NCBI GenBank assembly: GCA_026413225.1
Contig: CM048553.1
Span: 142,794,690-142,858,689, forward strand
DNA length: 64,000 bases
Direction: 5' to 3'
Source: Otis tarda
Taxonomy: Eukaryota; Chordata; Aves; Otidiformes; Otididae
Shown: piece after piece, positions 12,903 to 25,240 of the stretch
Position numbering within the stretch: position 1 is the first letter of the stretch
Layout of the letters: the number at the start of each line of letters is the position of its first letter
The notes under the pieces: model-generated
What the model was told of the DNA's origin: nothing
Seen by the model: only the letters and a program-made list of their open reading frames with translations
Databases searched by the model: none
Position numbers and translations under genes: made by a program

Positions 12903-15900
12903 GGAAGATGAAGCTTTTGTGGGCATTTCTGGAAGACAGGAGAAAATAAATACTTCTGCACAGTGATAAGAGACATCAGATACTGAACTTGCTTTTCTTA
13001 CTTGCTTTTGGCAATAGCTCATGGATCATGAGAGGCCCATGAGTTGCTCCTTTTTTGACTGATATTGAATTTCTCATTTCCAGAAAGATGTGGGGAACCA
13101 AGAATAAGCAGAATTAAATTAACTCCATTCCAGAACAAAGCAAGTATTCCAATAGAAACTACTTCTTGACCTTGACAGAGCAATCCAAGCTCTTACAAAC
13201 AGTTGCTTTTGACACTGAGAAGTCCTCTATGCAGCTGTCTTGGATATGATGTTTTACAGTACAAAAAAAGTCTTGACAAATCATATAAGCTTCCTGAACT
13301 TTACCACTGTAACTTCCATCAGATATGAGTGTGATTCAAGGAACTCATTCTCACAAGAGACGAAAATGAGCAGACCTTTTAATACCAATTTTCCAGCCTA
13401 ACTTTTCATTATCATTAGGTCTTTGCATAAACTCGTACCAACTTCTCCTTTTCCTCTAAAATTTGTAGCAGTTACCAAAATGATTACTTGTATTTTTGGA
13501 AGCAATGTGGAAAAGGAGAGATATTGTGCATCAGTACAGATAGATGGCATGTGCTGCTGAATTTTCTACTTAAATGTTCTGTTACTGTATGGTTTGATGT
13601 AATTATCTAGGTTTACAAGCAAAAAAACCCCTGTCATGCCTAAGATTTGTATTATGGAGACGCATTTTGGCCTAAACTGCAGCTCATCTGTAGAGCGTGT
13701 TTTTTCAGTCTCACAACGTGGATCTTGGCCAGTCGCATTAACAGAGTAACTCACTGGACTATAGGGGCTGGAAATTGTAGTCTCGGGATACGGAGACTCG
13801 GGATACTGACTCCAGGCTCTGAAGTTTGCCTCCGTACTGGTGACTTTGAGCTCCCTGGTAACCGAACTCCTGAGCCCTATCAGGCAGCAATGTTTGGAGT
13901 AGAGACAGAAGTGCAGACAACCTGAACAAAATGGAGTTTTATTTGCATTACATTTTGTGAAAAATATGTTATATACAATTTTTACTAAATGTGGTTAAAA
14001 TACTCTGCTATTCTAAACACCTAATTGTCGCTGCATGTTATTAGTTCAGTTTTTGGCTTAAACTATTGCAGGCTAGATGATAAAAAATAATTATTAATCT
14101 ATAAAATAGATCAGGTTTTTTTTTTTTATGGACTTTCTAAAATGAATACTTTGTATTTTGTTTTAAGTATGTCTATTCATCTCCAGTGGTTCTGCTTAGT
14201 CAGCAGAACATGTGTGTGTAACATTGTGTGTAACTGATTATTTAATAGATTTTTATCTTCTGTGTTTAATTTTTTCTGACGGTTATCAATACATGTAATA
14301 TTTTTCTTGGAACAGAAAAAGATACAATAATGAACTATTTTGACAGATGATAAGTTGTTTGCTGCAAGGCAAGGATTTTAGAAAATCTTGTATAACCTTG
14401 AAAAGTTTATACTTTGAGGCACAAGTTGTGACCTTTACATAGGTTCTTGTGCCCAAAAGGAAACAAAAGTGAAATTATTTCATTACATGAGGCTTAAGAA
14501 TTGGCAAAAGGCTTGTGCTTTTTATGCATCAGTGAGACTGGTAAGCAAATAATCATACAAACAAAGCCTGTAGATAATAAGGAAGCCACAAAACTGAATA
14601 TAATCTAAAGTAAGCTTGAAGTTCAGCATAGATAATATGCTTTAAATTAAAAATGCAATGTTTGGCAAAATTAAAAGGCAAGCAAGGTCTCAGAGATTAC
14701 ATATGTTATTGATGGAAACTGGCCAGACTACTAACTACCAATTATATACTGTTGTCAGTGTAAAATGTTGAAATGTGCCAGATTTCCAAATATTGTTCTC
14801 AACTTCATTCAGCTCTTTCTTATTAGTAACTCGTGTCGTGCCCCATTCAACAAAGGACAGTCAACAGCGAGCTCTTTTTGAAGCAGTGAGGAGGCAGAGG
14901 AAGCCATTTACCCCCGATTCCACAAATTCCTGTTAGGGCAATGAGGACCCTCATGTCCTTCTCATGGAGGCCGGAGACGTGACCCCTCTTACAGGCCAGA
15001 AGGCTTACGCATGTGGGGGAGAAGGGCTGAAAGTTAGAAAAACATGCGACTGCAATGTCCTGAGGACAGCATGTGGTCTCAAAATTGAACTCAAGTGACA
15101 AGAGCAGGTAGATTAGAAAAATGACACATAAGCAACATGAAATAACCCTGCTTTCCCTCTTTCTGGAGAAAGGTCAGTGGCAGTTGAGAGGTTGAGGCAG
15201 CATTTTGGTATGCAGGAGCAGAGGCGTGCCTCCAGACTCCTGGCTTGTCTCATGGAGAGATGGAGCCGCCTGTTTGTTCCTACAGCTATGGTAATGTAAA
15301 GTACATTTTTAGGGGAGTTTTCCTGAAAAAAAACCAAAGCAAGTCCCAACAGTTCTTGCCATATGTGTGAATATCCATGGTAAATAATTGTTTGAGATAA
15401 TTTTTAACTGACTCAGTGTAGTATTTGTCTTAATAAGAGCCTGTGACATTTCTGATGAAATAATTTTCTGTCATTAATTTATGTCTGAACTATATAAAGA
15501 ATATATTTCTGAATTAAGGAAGTTGGTCTCCTGGATTTGTTTTTTTCCAGGAGGCTATTCTTTGTTCTTTCTTAGACTTCCTCTGTGTTTTTTAATAGCC
15601 TCATCTCAAGAATCTCTGGAAGATAATTCTAAAGAAAAAGAAATCTGTTCTGCACTTTTATTTTTTTGGCTTCATATACCATTTTAATGTTTTATAGAAA
15701 ATGCTTTGTTTTGGGGGTTTTACTTGTGTCTGTTCAGGGAGCTAAATAAACTGGTTAAACTAGATCAATAATCTTTAGATTGCTAAAATTTGCAGTCTTT
15801 ATTAGCAAAATTAGATGAGTTGAATTCCATGCTAAGTATTTAAAGATCACTGTTTTAAAATCACAAGGATAAAAACAAAAGAGAAATCAAAGTTCTTTTG

Positions 15901-16310
15901 GTTGTCTCTTTGTATTGAATCTCTTACAATATGCTATATCACATTTTCCAGCTTTTTTCAGCAATTACAGGAGCTAAAAAATGATGAATTTTACAACAAA
16001 AATTAAGTTTCCCATAACATCATTTACCTTCAGGAAAAAAAAATGCCATTACAGAACATGCAATGAGTCTGTAACTTCGGTCATAGTGAGACAGTTTTCA
16101 CTATCGTGTATGGAGATTTGATTATTGTGGGCTCTGAAATATGAATTAAGTCACCTGCCTGAAAGGATCATTGCAGTTCTGTATGCACATGGCAGCTGAC
16201 TATCAATGTGCTCCTAGACCGCTGGAAATGGAAGGTAAAATGTATGTGTGTGTATATTAAACTGCTGTCCCTGGATTTTACACTGAAGATAGTCTTCTAC
16301 CTTACATTTG

Positions 16311-16325
16311 GCACGAGATGGCAGT
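16311..16325 (+). promoter_or_regulatory. Weaker CTCF-like motif about 600 bp upstream of exon A
   Basis: GCACGAGATGGCAGT matches 13 of 15 positions of CCASYAGRKGGCRSY, failing at position 1 and at the Y in position 5. It lies in the same orientation as the better match in the next intron. A match of this quality is expected by chance now and then. Confidence 0.25.
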
Positions 16326-16545
16326 ACCTATATAACGATGGCTTAAATGATTTATAATAACTTGTTAAACTGAGGTAACCTGTTATGGGCTTGCGCCCAG
16401 TGCTTGAAAAGTGATTGAAAAACCGTTGTAGAATCATTAGTCTGTGCAGTATTGTTGGATAAATGAAGATGAGCTACATCAAGAGTAGATACTTGCACCT
16501 GTCTGGTGGAATTAGGTGAAAGTACACTTGGAAGAATAAATTAGA

Positions 16546-16565
16546 TTTTTTTTTTTTTTTTTTTT
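16546..16565. repeat. T20 run 360 bp upstream of exon A
   Basis: Uninterrupted T run followed by CCTACTG. It lies too far from the exon A acceptor to serve as its pyrimidine tract. Confidence 0.9.
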
Positions 16566-16925
16566 CCTACTGTTAACCAGTTTATTGTCTTGTGCCATGG
16601 GCTCTTGGATAACTTAGACCATGTTTCCCACTGTTGTGTTTGCAGCTAACAACTGGTCGCATCTTAAAGCAAAGTTACTTATCTTTGTAACATCTGGACT
16701 GCGTGCTGTATGTTATCAGTGTTGGGCCTCCTCCTAGAGTTTAGTTATAATGAAAAAGATGTAATTCTTGAATGTTACACATCTGGAGCATCATAAATTA
16801 AATGCATTTGCTTTAGTACTGTGTTTCTCTCTGCCTTGTGTTTTGAAATTTATTGCAATTTAGTGATTACAAAGTCTTTGTGGCCTTAAATAAAACAACT
16901 GTTAATGGTCCCTTCTCTTCTGCAG

Positions 16926-17136
16926 AAAATTACATCAGCAGTTTGAAATGTATAAGGAGCAAGTGAAGAAGATGGGTGAAGAATCACAGCAGCAACAGGA
17001 GCAGAAGGGTGATGCCCCAACCTGTGGCATCTGCCACAAAACAAAATTTGCTGATGGCTGTGGCCATAACTGTTCATATTGCCAAACTAAATTCTGTGCA
17101 CGCTGTGGAGGAAGAGTGTCTTTACGGTCAAATAAG
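16926..17136 (+). CDS. RIMS2: RIMS2 internal coding exon A: Rab3-binding helix end and most of the FYVE-like zinc finger
   Basis: RIM2 is a presynaptic active-zone scaffold. Its N-terminal domain binds Rab3 on vesicles and the Munc13 C2A domain, which supports vesicle docking and priming. The 211-nt exon follows a strong acceptor (CCCTTCTCTTCTGCAG) and ends at AAG|GTATGG. Its first base completes a split codon, then 70 codons stay open. They read KLHQQFEMYKEQVKKMGEES, a Gln-rich QQQQEQ stretch, then the zinc finger. The paired ligands are exon residues C33/C36, C49/C52 and C57/C60, with an extra C45 in GCGH. The exon ends at SLRSNK. This agrees, from memory, with mammalian RIM2, and the downstream exon B (NSGSN, NEEAPQEKK, LTRQDSIKNGSGVK) fits RIM2 and not RIM1. 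An in-exon ATG at 16948 is an ordinary internal Met, not a start. The fourth cysteine pair lies 33 kb away in exon B. RIMS1 is the only serious alternative and is unlikely. Confidence 0.95.
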
Positions 17137-19000
17137 GTATGGAGTTATGAAAGTTTAGTAATAAGCTTCTGCTAAACTTGGTATCTTTTATTCATTGTTT
17201 ATGCATCCAAATCACATAGCTACTGAAAATAATTTCCTTTAGGGGCGTAATGATATCCATTTTGAGGACTTTTAAATCTGTCTTAATTTCAAATAATTTT
17301 TATTTGCAGGTGAATTTGTGACTATGGTTTTTAAATTGATACATGCAATCTTTCTACTAACAGACTCATGAAAGTACAATTCTTTGATTGGAGGACTGAG
17401 TCTCTGTATTGGAGATGGGGAGGTATATCTAGTGATCTAATGATGCTAATGTTGAGACACTGATTATTACAAGCTAGAGCAAAGATATGTTTCTTTTCTG
17501 CTTGCCCAGGCTCTTCTGTACAAGATTATTGTAAAATTAGTGTTAGAAACATATATACAATATATTATGGAGCTTTAAAATCTTTATTATCTATTATACA
17601 TATGCACATATGTGTATATATAAATACATGTACAAACATCAGCATATTTCTAGGAAAAAAATAAAAGCAGTAACAATATAGAGTTACAGCTAGTATACTG
17701 GTGTCTATAACAACAGGTAAAATAGCAATCTGAATTTTTTAGAAGTTTTATCATAGAGTAAAAAAATTCAGCCGAACTGAGGTAATTGCAGAAAATAGTT
17801 CTGAGATAAGTTTATTCAACATTTTAGATAAAGTGTTCACATCTGATACACATCTTTCTCAGATTCTGACAGATACTTGTAGAATAGTCATGACAATACT
17901 CAGGATATACTAATCTTTTGTGGAAACTCATATTTTGTAAATCAATACAATAATTTAAGAATTTAGTATTTATTAATATAATAATTTTTCAGTATAATTT
18001 TTTCCATAACTTTTTTTCCTGTAATATGTTCATTGCAAATACCATGCAATCTGCAAATATTACCTTAATCTTTGGGAAGGTAGAAGACAATGGTATAAAT
18101 GTTATGTATTTCTTTGTCCAAGATTGAAAGGTAGGCTTAAATAATGGACTCAAGTTTTTGATTGACAAAGTATAAAATAATCTGCTATTTCCTGATGATT
18201 AAAGTAGCCGAAGTTGTGTGTAAATCTCTCAAATTGCCTTGGATTTTGATAAGGTAATTTTAAGATTTTGTCTTCAGTAAGCTCACATATTTTTATTGTT
18301 TTTTAATAACTAACTACATCATGTTGCTGGTAATAATAAATATAATATTTTCTGTATTAATTTCATCTGATTATAAAAGGCAATAAGGACAGATACTTGA
18401 GTCATTGTGTCTACATACTTGGAAACATAGTAAAAGTTTATTAGGAGGAAGGCTTCATCTCTTAATGAAGCATTCTGATACATCATTTAGACTCTCTTTG
18501 GGACAGATCATATGAACTTGGCAGATACTTGTCTGACTTCTTTTGACAGGTCTTTTGTTCCACTGCTTCACCATGCTCACCATAGAAAGCTTTTCTTGCT
18601 ATCTAACATAAATCTGTCTTTCTGTAAGCTGACTTCTGCATTCAGTATTATGAGTCTGTCCTGGAACTCTTCTCAGTTGGCTTTTTTACTACTACTGTTT
18701 TTAATTTAATGTGATAAAAAAGCTTTTCTACTCTTATTAATTTCTGTTCTAGATAATTTATGAACATGTGGGACAAGGTATCTGTAGACACATCCCCTGT
18801 GAGGCTTCACTGGTGATGCCTCTCCCTTAAAAAACCCTGGTTATTTTTTCTGGTTCTTTTCTTCTTGTCTTTTAATCAATTAAGTTTTCTCGTGGATGAA
18901 TTTATTCCTGTTCCATGGCAGTTAAGATTCTTTAAAAGCCTGGAAACCCAGCTCAGCAGTCTGAACAAATCCCATTTACTCACTTTCTCTGTGAGTCCTT

Positions 19001-19155
19001 GAATCATAGAATCAAAGAATGGTTTGAGTTGGAAGGGACCTTTAAAGGCCATCTAGTTCAAAACGCCTGCAAGAAGCAGGGACATCTCCAACTAGATCAG
19101 GTTGCTCAAAGCCATATCCAACCAATTGGACATCCAGTTCCAAATTGAAGGAATT
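19001..19155 (-). mobile_element. CR1 LINE 3' end, short, minus strand
   Basis: It starts with the inverted octamer tail AATCATAGAATC, then TTTGAGTTGGAAGGGACCTT and TAAAGGCCATCTAGTTCAAA, followed by GCAGGGACATCTCCAACTAG. The 5' side is lost after about 155 bp, as is usual for severely truncated CR1 inserts. Confidence 0.92.
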
Positions 19156-22100
19156 CTAATACATGTAACAGACACAATTTCCCTTTACTAAAGCCATTCT
19201 GACTTTTCCACATTTTATTGTAATTTATTCATATAGTTGCTAAGTTTATTCTCTATTTTGGTTTCTACAAATCTTTCCAATGAGGATATCAGACTCAATT
19301 TTCTATTATTCTGTTGATCCGACTCTGAAATTCCTTAAAAATCAATAAATTGACATCATACTTGCCACCTTTTATTCTTCTTGTCGGTGAAAGACTCTGT
19401 AATACAGTTAATAGTTACATATTTTAGACTTAAGAAATTTTATGCTGAATGTAATCTGATTTTTAAAAATTGTTAGGTTTTTTTTTTGATGACTCATTTA
19501 ATACCTTTTGTTTCTGAAATATCAATTCAAAGTATATATTTTGGTTCATTCTGCGTAAAATAATATTCTAGAGTAAGTATCTCTCTAATCACTGTCAACA
19601 TGAATACAAAAGATTTGAGACACAGACTGTGGCAGTCTCCTATTTATATCTTTTATGTCTATACACATTATTCCATGAAAATTATTTTTGGCCTACTAGA
19701 GTTTACCAGAACTCTTTCTTTTCCATTTTCCTTAATGGATACAACTTTAACTTCTTGAAGGATGACTTCTAATAAATTTCTGTTTTAACTGTGATAGATT
19801 TTCTTTGATCTCTGTAGACATTTTTTTGACAGGTTATGTATGTCTGGTTTGGACCTTGTGTAAAGTGATTCTTAAACTGTCAGAAATGTTATTTGATGGA
19901 GGTCTTTGATCTGTTCATTATCTGTTTCGTAGTAGCAAGTTTCAAGACAAATTAATGCAATTTACACCAGATTCTGCTACTAAATAGTTTAGTATAGACC
20001 AGTGTTAGCAGTATGCATCTCAGAAGATGTGGAATTGCAAAGAACACTTCTCTTTCAAAGGTCACAAGGAGGATTACTGCTTACAAGATTCATGGTTGGG
20101 AGTAGGAGCAGAGCATGGAAATGTTTGCTCTCAGAGCATTAGATTAGGTTTCTCGGAAAGATTGGATGATTTATTCCTTTTTCAGTTTAGTTACAATGCT
20201 TGAAATAGAAGCATTAAAATTCAGTTCAGATTGTACAAAAGTTATCATTATGTGGCAATTCCTTCAACATCAAACAAAATGAATAAGGTGATACTGCTGC
20301 TTCTGTACTGCTTGTTATTTTAGTGACTGGAGTATTCAGCCAGGATGGGGGCTTACATTTCTTGGGAGTAAGGGACCTTGAACTGTCATCTTTTATGTTT
20401 ATGAACAATTTCAGATTGATTAAAACTGAAATAATAAGTCACATGACAGCAAGCAGTTCTTGGTAATAGAAGTATCACTGATATACAAAATATACTACTG
20501 TTCTTTTTTAATTATATACTGATTTATATAGGGAAGTGCACACCGAATGAGGCAGTAAACGGCAGGATGAGGTTTATGCAGCTGAGAAATGTACATGCTA
20601 AAATATTGGACAAATACAGTTTCCAGATAGATACAACTTTGTATGCAGTGAATATAATTTCCAACAGCTCAGAATGCCGATTTAGTAAACTGACATTTCA
20701 CTTGTAGAGGAAGAAAATAGTACTTGTCTGAAAACTTAATTTGGCGCATACTGAATACCTTCTTTGAGGGTGATTGGCAACCTGCTACTTGCAGCCACTA
20801 AAACATCCTTCTGTATTTGTCTTTGGACATCAGAAGTAAGAGATTTTCAATTGTTACATAGGACCCAGCAACTGTGTGTGAAACCCCTAGGGTATAACCA
20901 GGGAACTTCTCTCAGCTCCCTCTGAATCTGTGAAAGCTTTGCATTCTGATTATTTCTCTGGGGCTATGTTTGATTTACAGAAAATCATCAAGTTTACTTT
21001 GTGGAATGATTCTAACTGCAGGACTTGCAGCATAACCATCCATATGGAGTCACAAAACAAAATTTTAGTGTGCTTGTGCTAATGTGTAATCTGTTTCATT
21101 CTATTGACAATTGACAAGCACCAAAGAATTAGTTTGTCATAAGCAGGATTTCTAAGTCACTGGGATTTGGGATAAACTTCATAATTTCCTATCACATACA
21201 ATTAAGTTGCTCCTTAGGAGACAGGGTTTGATTCTGCATTTCTCTAGAAGACAATGTGACATTACAAACTTGAGGAAAGGATTTCTCTAAACCAGGTATC
21301 ATTTTTTTTTCCTTTTCAGTTTACTCTGTGTTAACACCTGTAACACCTGTAAAATCCTTTCAAATGGCAACTGCACAAACTATTTCTGTTATTAATTTTA
21401 TTTATTTGAAACTATTTTCATTTGGTAGCTGTTTTGAATTTTGTTAAAGAGCAGGTCATGGTCTCAATTCCAATGGAGGCTAGTTATGTTTGAACACTTC
21501 AATCTATTTCAAAGCTTTCAAAAACCTTAGAGGTTGTTATGATCCTGACACAATGAGGAACTGATAATTTTAGAAAAACTGATAATTTTAGGCACTTAAG
21601 GTGAAAAAATACTGTCTTAAAGAATGGTTTTGGCTCATGCAGTCAGATACCAGATTGACAACCTAACAAATTTTGTTTTTTAAAGGATAAGGTGTAGGTA
21701 TTGACTCATTCTAGGTATTTTTTTTTTTTGCGAATGGGTGGGATTCCAGTCATTTTGCTAGCACTTCTGTGTGTCTGAATATTCATGGCATTAAGGCTGT
21801 TCTCCATAAAACTGATATTAAAATATACTTGCATTTTCATGTGGAACAGAACAAATACCACCAAAGTCTGACCAATTTGTTACTTTTTTAGCATCAGTTC
21901 TTTGAGAACTGAATTGAGTAATTTCTTAAACGTCTTCGCTATTGAAATGACTGACTAGATTGTCTCTCATATGGTCAGTCATGTCCCTACTGGCATCGTA
22001 CTGCTTGAACTTAGGGATGTTTGACATCAATGTAGGGGAGCAGCTGAGAAGCTGGAGGTAGTCTTAAGTGTTTAATAAAGTGTGGTCTTGTCTTGAACTT

Positions 22101-23315
22101 CACATGTCTTTATCTTTCATAGCCTGCTTCTGAAAAGAGACCATTCATCCTGGATGTTAATCAACATAGGTAGATTGTGTGAACCAAGCTGTGATTACTG
22201 TTATGATCACAGTGTAAATGACAGGATATGGGCATTTAACTGCATTTTCAAAGGCACCAATTTTTGGATTTACTACTTCGTGTTGGAAAGCTTATACTTA
22301 TATGGTGAAGTGTTTGGGAGTCTTCATTATGCTGTTAATTTCTGAGAAAAATCTTTCTTCTTCTTTTAATATATATATAATTTTAATGGTTGCCTAAGTG
22401 GTGCTTGTACTTTGGGTTATCGTTTGAGCTAACAGAGACTGAGACTTCTCTACTGATAATATCTTTGATACATGAGAATTACTGAGTAGTCATGATTTCA
22501 ACTAATAATAGTCAGAGTTTTTAGGAAATGTGAGTTGGTATGTTTTTCTTGCTTACAATCTTAGGATGCATTTAGTATATATTTTATCTTTTCTGTAATT
22601 AAAGTTAAGTTTGGTTTTTGGAAACTCTTGATATGAACACTAATTAAGATTTGGCAAAATGAGATAGTGATGCAACAGAACCGTATTACCAGATCATTAT
22701 TTATAAACCACTAGTTTCTAACATTTGAACCTCGTGGCACAAGAGTAGGTATCAGAACTATCTCAAAACTCTTAAACTGTCCTTTCTAACATATATATCA
22801 GTGTTGTAGTGAGAATTTGTTTCTGTCTTGTACATTTTTTTTTTTATTTCTGTCTCTATTACTGGATTGTATGTATACTCCATTATATTATTATCTGAAT
22901 TTACTTTTCTTATATGAACTTACATTTCTTCTTATATATTTTTAAATATAAAAAGTGTTTTAAAAATCCTTATATCTTAGGTGAAAACTACTGAGTGAAA
23001 AAAGAGATTATGACATAATTCATAGTATAAAGGTGCAGATCATCTCTGTGTTTGCAGAAAACTGTTTGTAATTAATAGGCAAATTTCTCTGCAAATAATT
23101 ATCAGTTATTATTTGGCTAGACTGGAATAGTATATTCCAACGGCATGAAAGTAGTCAGGGCAATATTAGTCATTATTTTTGGAATAGAGATAAAATTATG
23201 AAAGAAATGCATATGAACAAAACAATGTTTAAATATATGTAGATGTATTGTATGTAGGAGAAAGTTATTTTAAAAGGGTAATATAGCTAGATTTTCTTCT
23301 TGAGTGAGGAAGAAG

Positions 23316-23610
23316 CATCATAGAATACTTGGGTTGGAAAGGACCTCTGGAGGTCATTTCATTCAACCTCTTACTCAAAGAATATTGCATTAGTTGAGTT
23401 CTCAAAGGGCCTTGCCCAATTTTGAATCTTTAAGGATGGAGATTCAGCAGTCACTCTGAGCAACCTGTTCCAGTGCTTGACCACTTTCAGAGTTAAAAAA
23501 TAGATGAAAAAATTCCTTATATCTAGTCCTAACTTCCCATGTTCCAACTCGCATTTATTGCCTTTTGTCCCGGGCTTCAGTGTGTATCTTTGAGGAGAAT
23601 ACTACACATA
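23316..23610 (-). mobile_element. CR1 LINE 3' fragment, minus strand, diverged
   Basis: It opens with CATCATAGAATACTTGGGTT and GGAAAGGACCTCTGGAGGTC, typical of an inverted CR1 3' end. It continues with GCAACCTGTTCCAGTGCTTG and a degraded AAAAATTCCTTATATCTAGT block, and ends near TTTGTCCCGGGCTTCAG. Substitutions and small gaps mark it as older than the copies at 33626 or 62590. Confidence 0.88.
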
Positions 23611-24651
23611 ATACTACTTATCATCAAATGACCAAACTATGAGTATTGTGTAGTGAAAATTATAAGGAATTAACACTTTCAAAATAACACAACTTCTAAG
23701 TATTTTAGTAAAATACTATGGGCCCTATTTATGGGCCCTGTTTTAAAATTTCAGGGACAGTGGTGCACTGCAGAAGATGAAAAACAGAAGGTAAAACTGA
23801 AGACATTTAAAATTTATTAACATGTTAAGGATTGTGTTAGAAATGAGCAATTCTGCTCTAAAGAATAGTCACCCTAGGCACATAGAACAGTAAGCTAAGC
23901 TACGTAATTATAAAAAAAAAAAATAAGAAAGATACTTTCAGTCTCAAAATTTGTTTCTTAAGAATCTTGCCCCTTTTTAAACTTTGTATACGTTTTAATC
24001 TCCTCTATTTAATATTTACATTTTTCATTCATTATTGATTGTTTTAAAGATGTTCCTGTTTTTCACTTTGAAATATAACTGTCTGCTTCCGGTTTTTTTT
24101 TTTTTTTGTTGAAACCTGCTACTTTTACTTTTTTCTTCAGTTTAATGTATTTAAAATCTTTATCTTTGTCGTGCTATTCTATCTACTATGTCTTGTTTGA
24201 GTTTATTTAATATTCTCATGTTCTTTTGTTTTAAAATTTTATTTTTAATTGCTGTCTACATCCTTAAAGTGAGGAGCTGGACTATTTTGTCTTAATTACT
24301 CTTCTGTGCTGTTACTTACCCTTTCCTGCAGCTGTGAGACATTCACTGAGAAATCCACCGAATCAGAGATTTATAATATTTAAAATTTTGTAGTGTCTGT
24401 GCTAAAAATACCTGCTTATGGATTATGCTCCTCTTGCATAGTAGAGTATATGTCTTTAGAGGTGAGGATGAGAAATTGAGGCACTAGATACTTCCATTCA
24501 AAATAGCTATGAGCAACTACTGCAACTCTGATTGCAGTGGGACAGGAAGCCCTGCTAGCAAAGTAGCAGAGCACTTGATGCTGTGCAGATAAATATATCT
24601 CTGCACAGAGAGTGATAATGCCTAGAAGTCCTGTCATTTAGATAGCTTTCA

Positions 24652-24687
24652 ATGACATTTCCTATTCGTATGACATTTCCTATTCGT
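24652..24687. repeat. Perfect 18-bp tandem duplication
   Basis: ATGACATTTCCTATTCGT is present twice in direct tandem (24652-24669 and 24670-24687), with no mismatch. Confidence 0.9.
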
Positions 24688-24774
24688 ATAACTGAGAATG
24701 TTGCTAAAACCCCTTAGCATCTTTGAATATAATTTAATCTTTTACCACCGTACATACAATTGTAGATTAAGTTG

Positions 24775-25240
24775 TGTCAGAATGGGACCTGTGGAGGTGA
24801 TCCTGATCAATCTCCTTCAAAGGTCTAACTTCAAAGTTGGACGAGGTTTTCAGGATCTTGTCCAACTGAGTTATAAAAATTTCCAAGGATGGAGAATCTG
24901 TAAGCTCTCTGGGCAATCTCTTTCAGTGCTTAACCACTCCTGTGATTTTGTTGTTTTTTTTTTTTTTTTTTCTTATATCCAATCCCTTGATTGTTGCATT
25001 TTGTCCATTAGCTATGCATCTTCAAGAAAATTTTGGCTTTGTCTTCCCTGTAGCTCGCCTTTAAGTAGTTGAGGAATGCAAGTAGTCCCCTTCTTCCTGC
25101 ACCCTTCCCTACCCAGCCTTCTTTTGGCTAAACAAGCCTATCTCCCTCAGTTTCTCCTTGAATATTGTGTCCTCTGGTGCCCTGACTGTCTTCATTGGCC
25201 TCTGTTGTATTCCCTGTTTGTTCGTGCCCCTAGTATTAGG
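24775..25240 (-). mobile_element. CR1 LINE fragment, minus strand, diverged and interrupted by a T run
   Basis: Inverted CR1 3' sequence is recognisable from AATGGGACCTGTGGAGGTGA, through CTCTGGGCAATCTCTTTCAG and GCTTAACCACTCC, to the region equivalent to GGCTAAACAAGCCTATCTCC and CTCAGTTTCTCCTTG. A T-rich run (24954-24971) interrupts it. The open frames at 24698-25072 and 25076-25261 are antisense readings of this relic. Confidence 0.82.

Larger units (their letters stand above)
1..16925 (+). other. RIMS2: RIMS2 intron upstream of exon A (partial, 3' part)
   Basis: This is intron sequence, at least 16.9 kb, ending at the CTGCAG acceptor before exon A. The previous coding exon should end in AC so that AC+A gives the expected Thr, and should encode the Rab3-binding helix (TEEERKIILAVMDRQKKEEE in mammals). 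I saw no such segment here, so it lies upstream of the window. Recognisable contents are an inverted-repeat GC island (825-1168), CR1 copies (3030-3632 and 11745-12400), a GC-rich hairpin (4903-4967), T-rich tracts and a few tandem duplications. I see nothing identifiable in 1-535, 1169-3029, 3633-4900, 4970-8885, 9050-11740 and 12405-16300 beyond AT-rich sequence. Open frames in these stretches are short and show no recognisable domain. Confidence 0.9.

Noticed and set aside
16976-17158. Second frame over exon A starting MKNHSSNRSRR
   Set aside because: It is a shifted reading of the RIMS2 zinc-finger exon. The true frame has the cysteine ligands and joins exon B in phase.
17281-17315. TTTTATTTGCAG|GTGAAT as a recursive splice point
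   Set aside because: It lies only 173 bp after the exon A donor and has a weak donor half. More likely a chance acceptor-like sequence.
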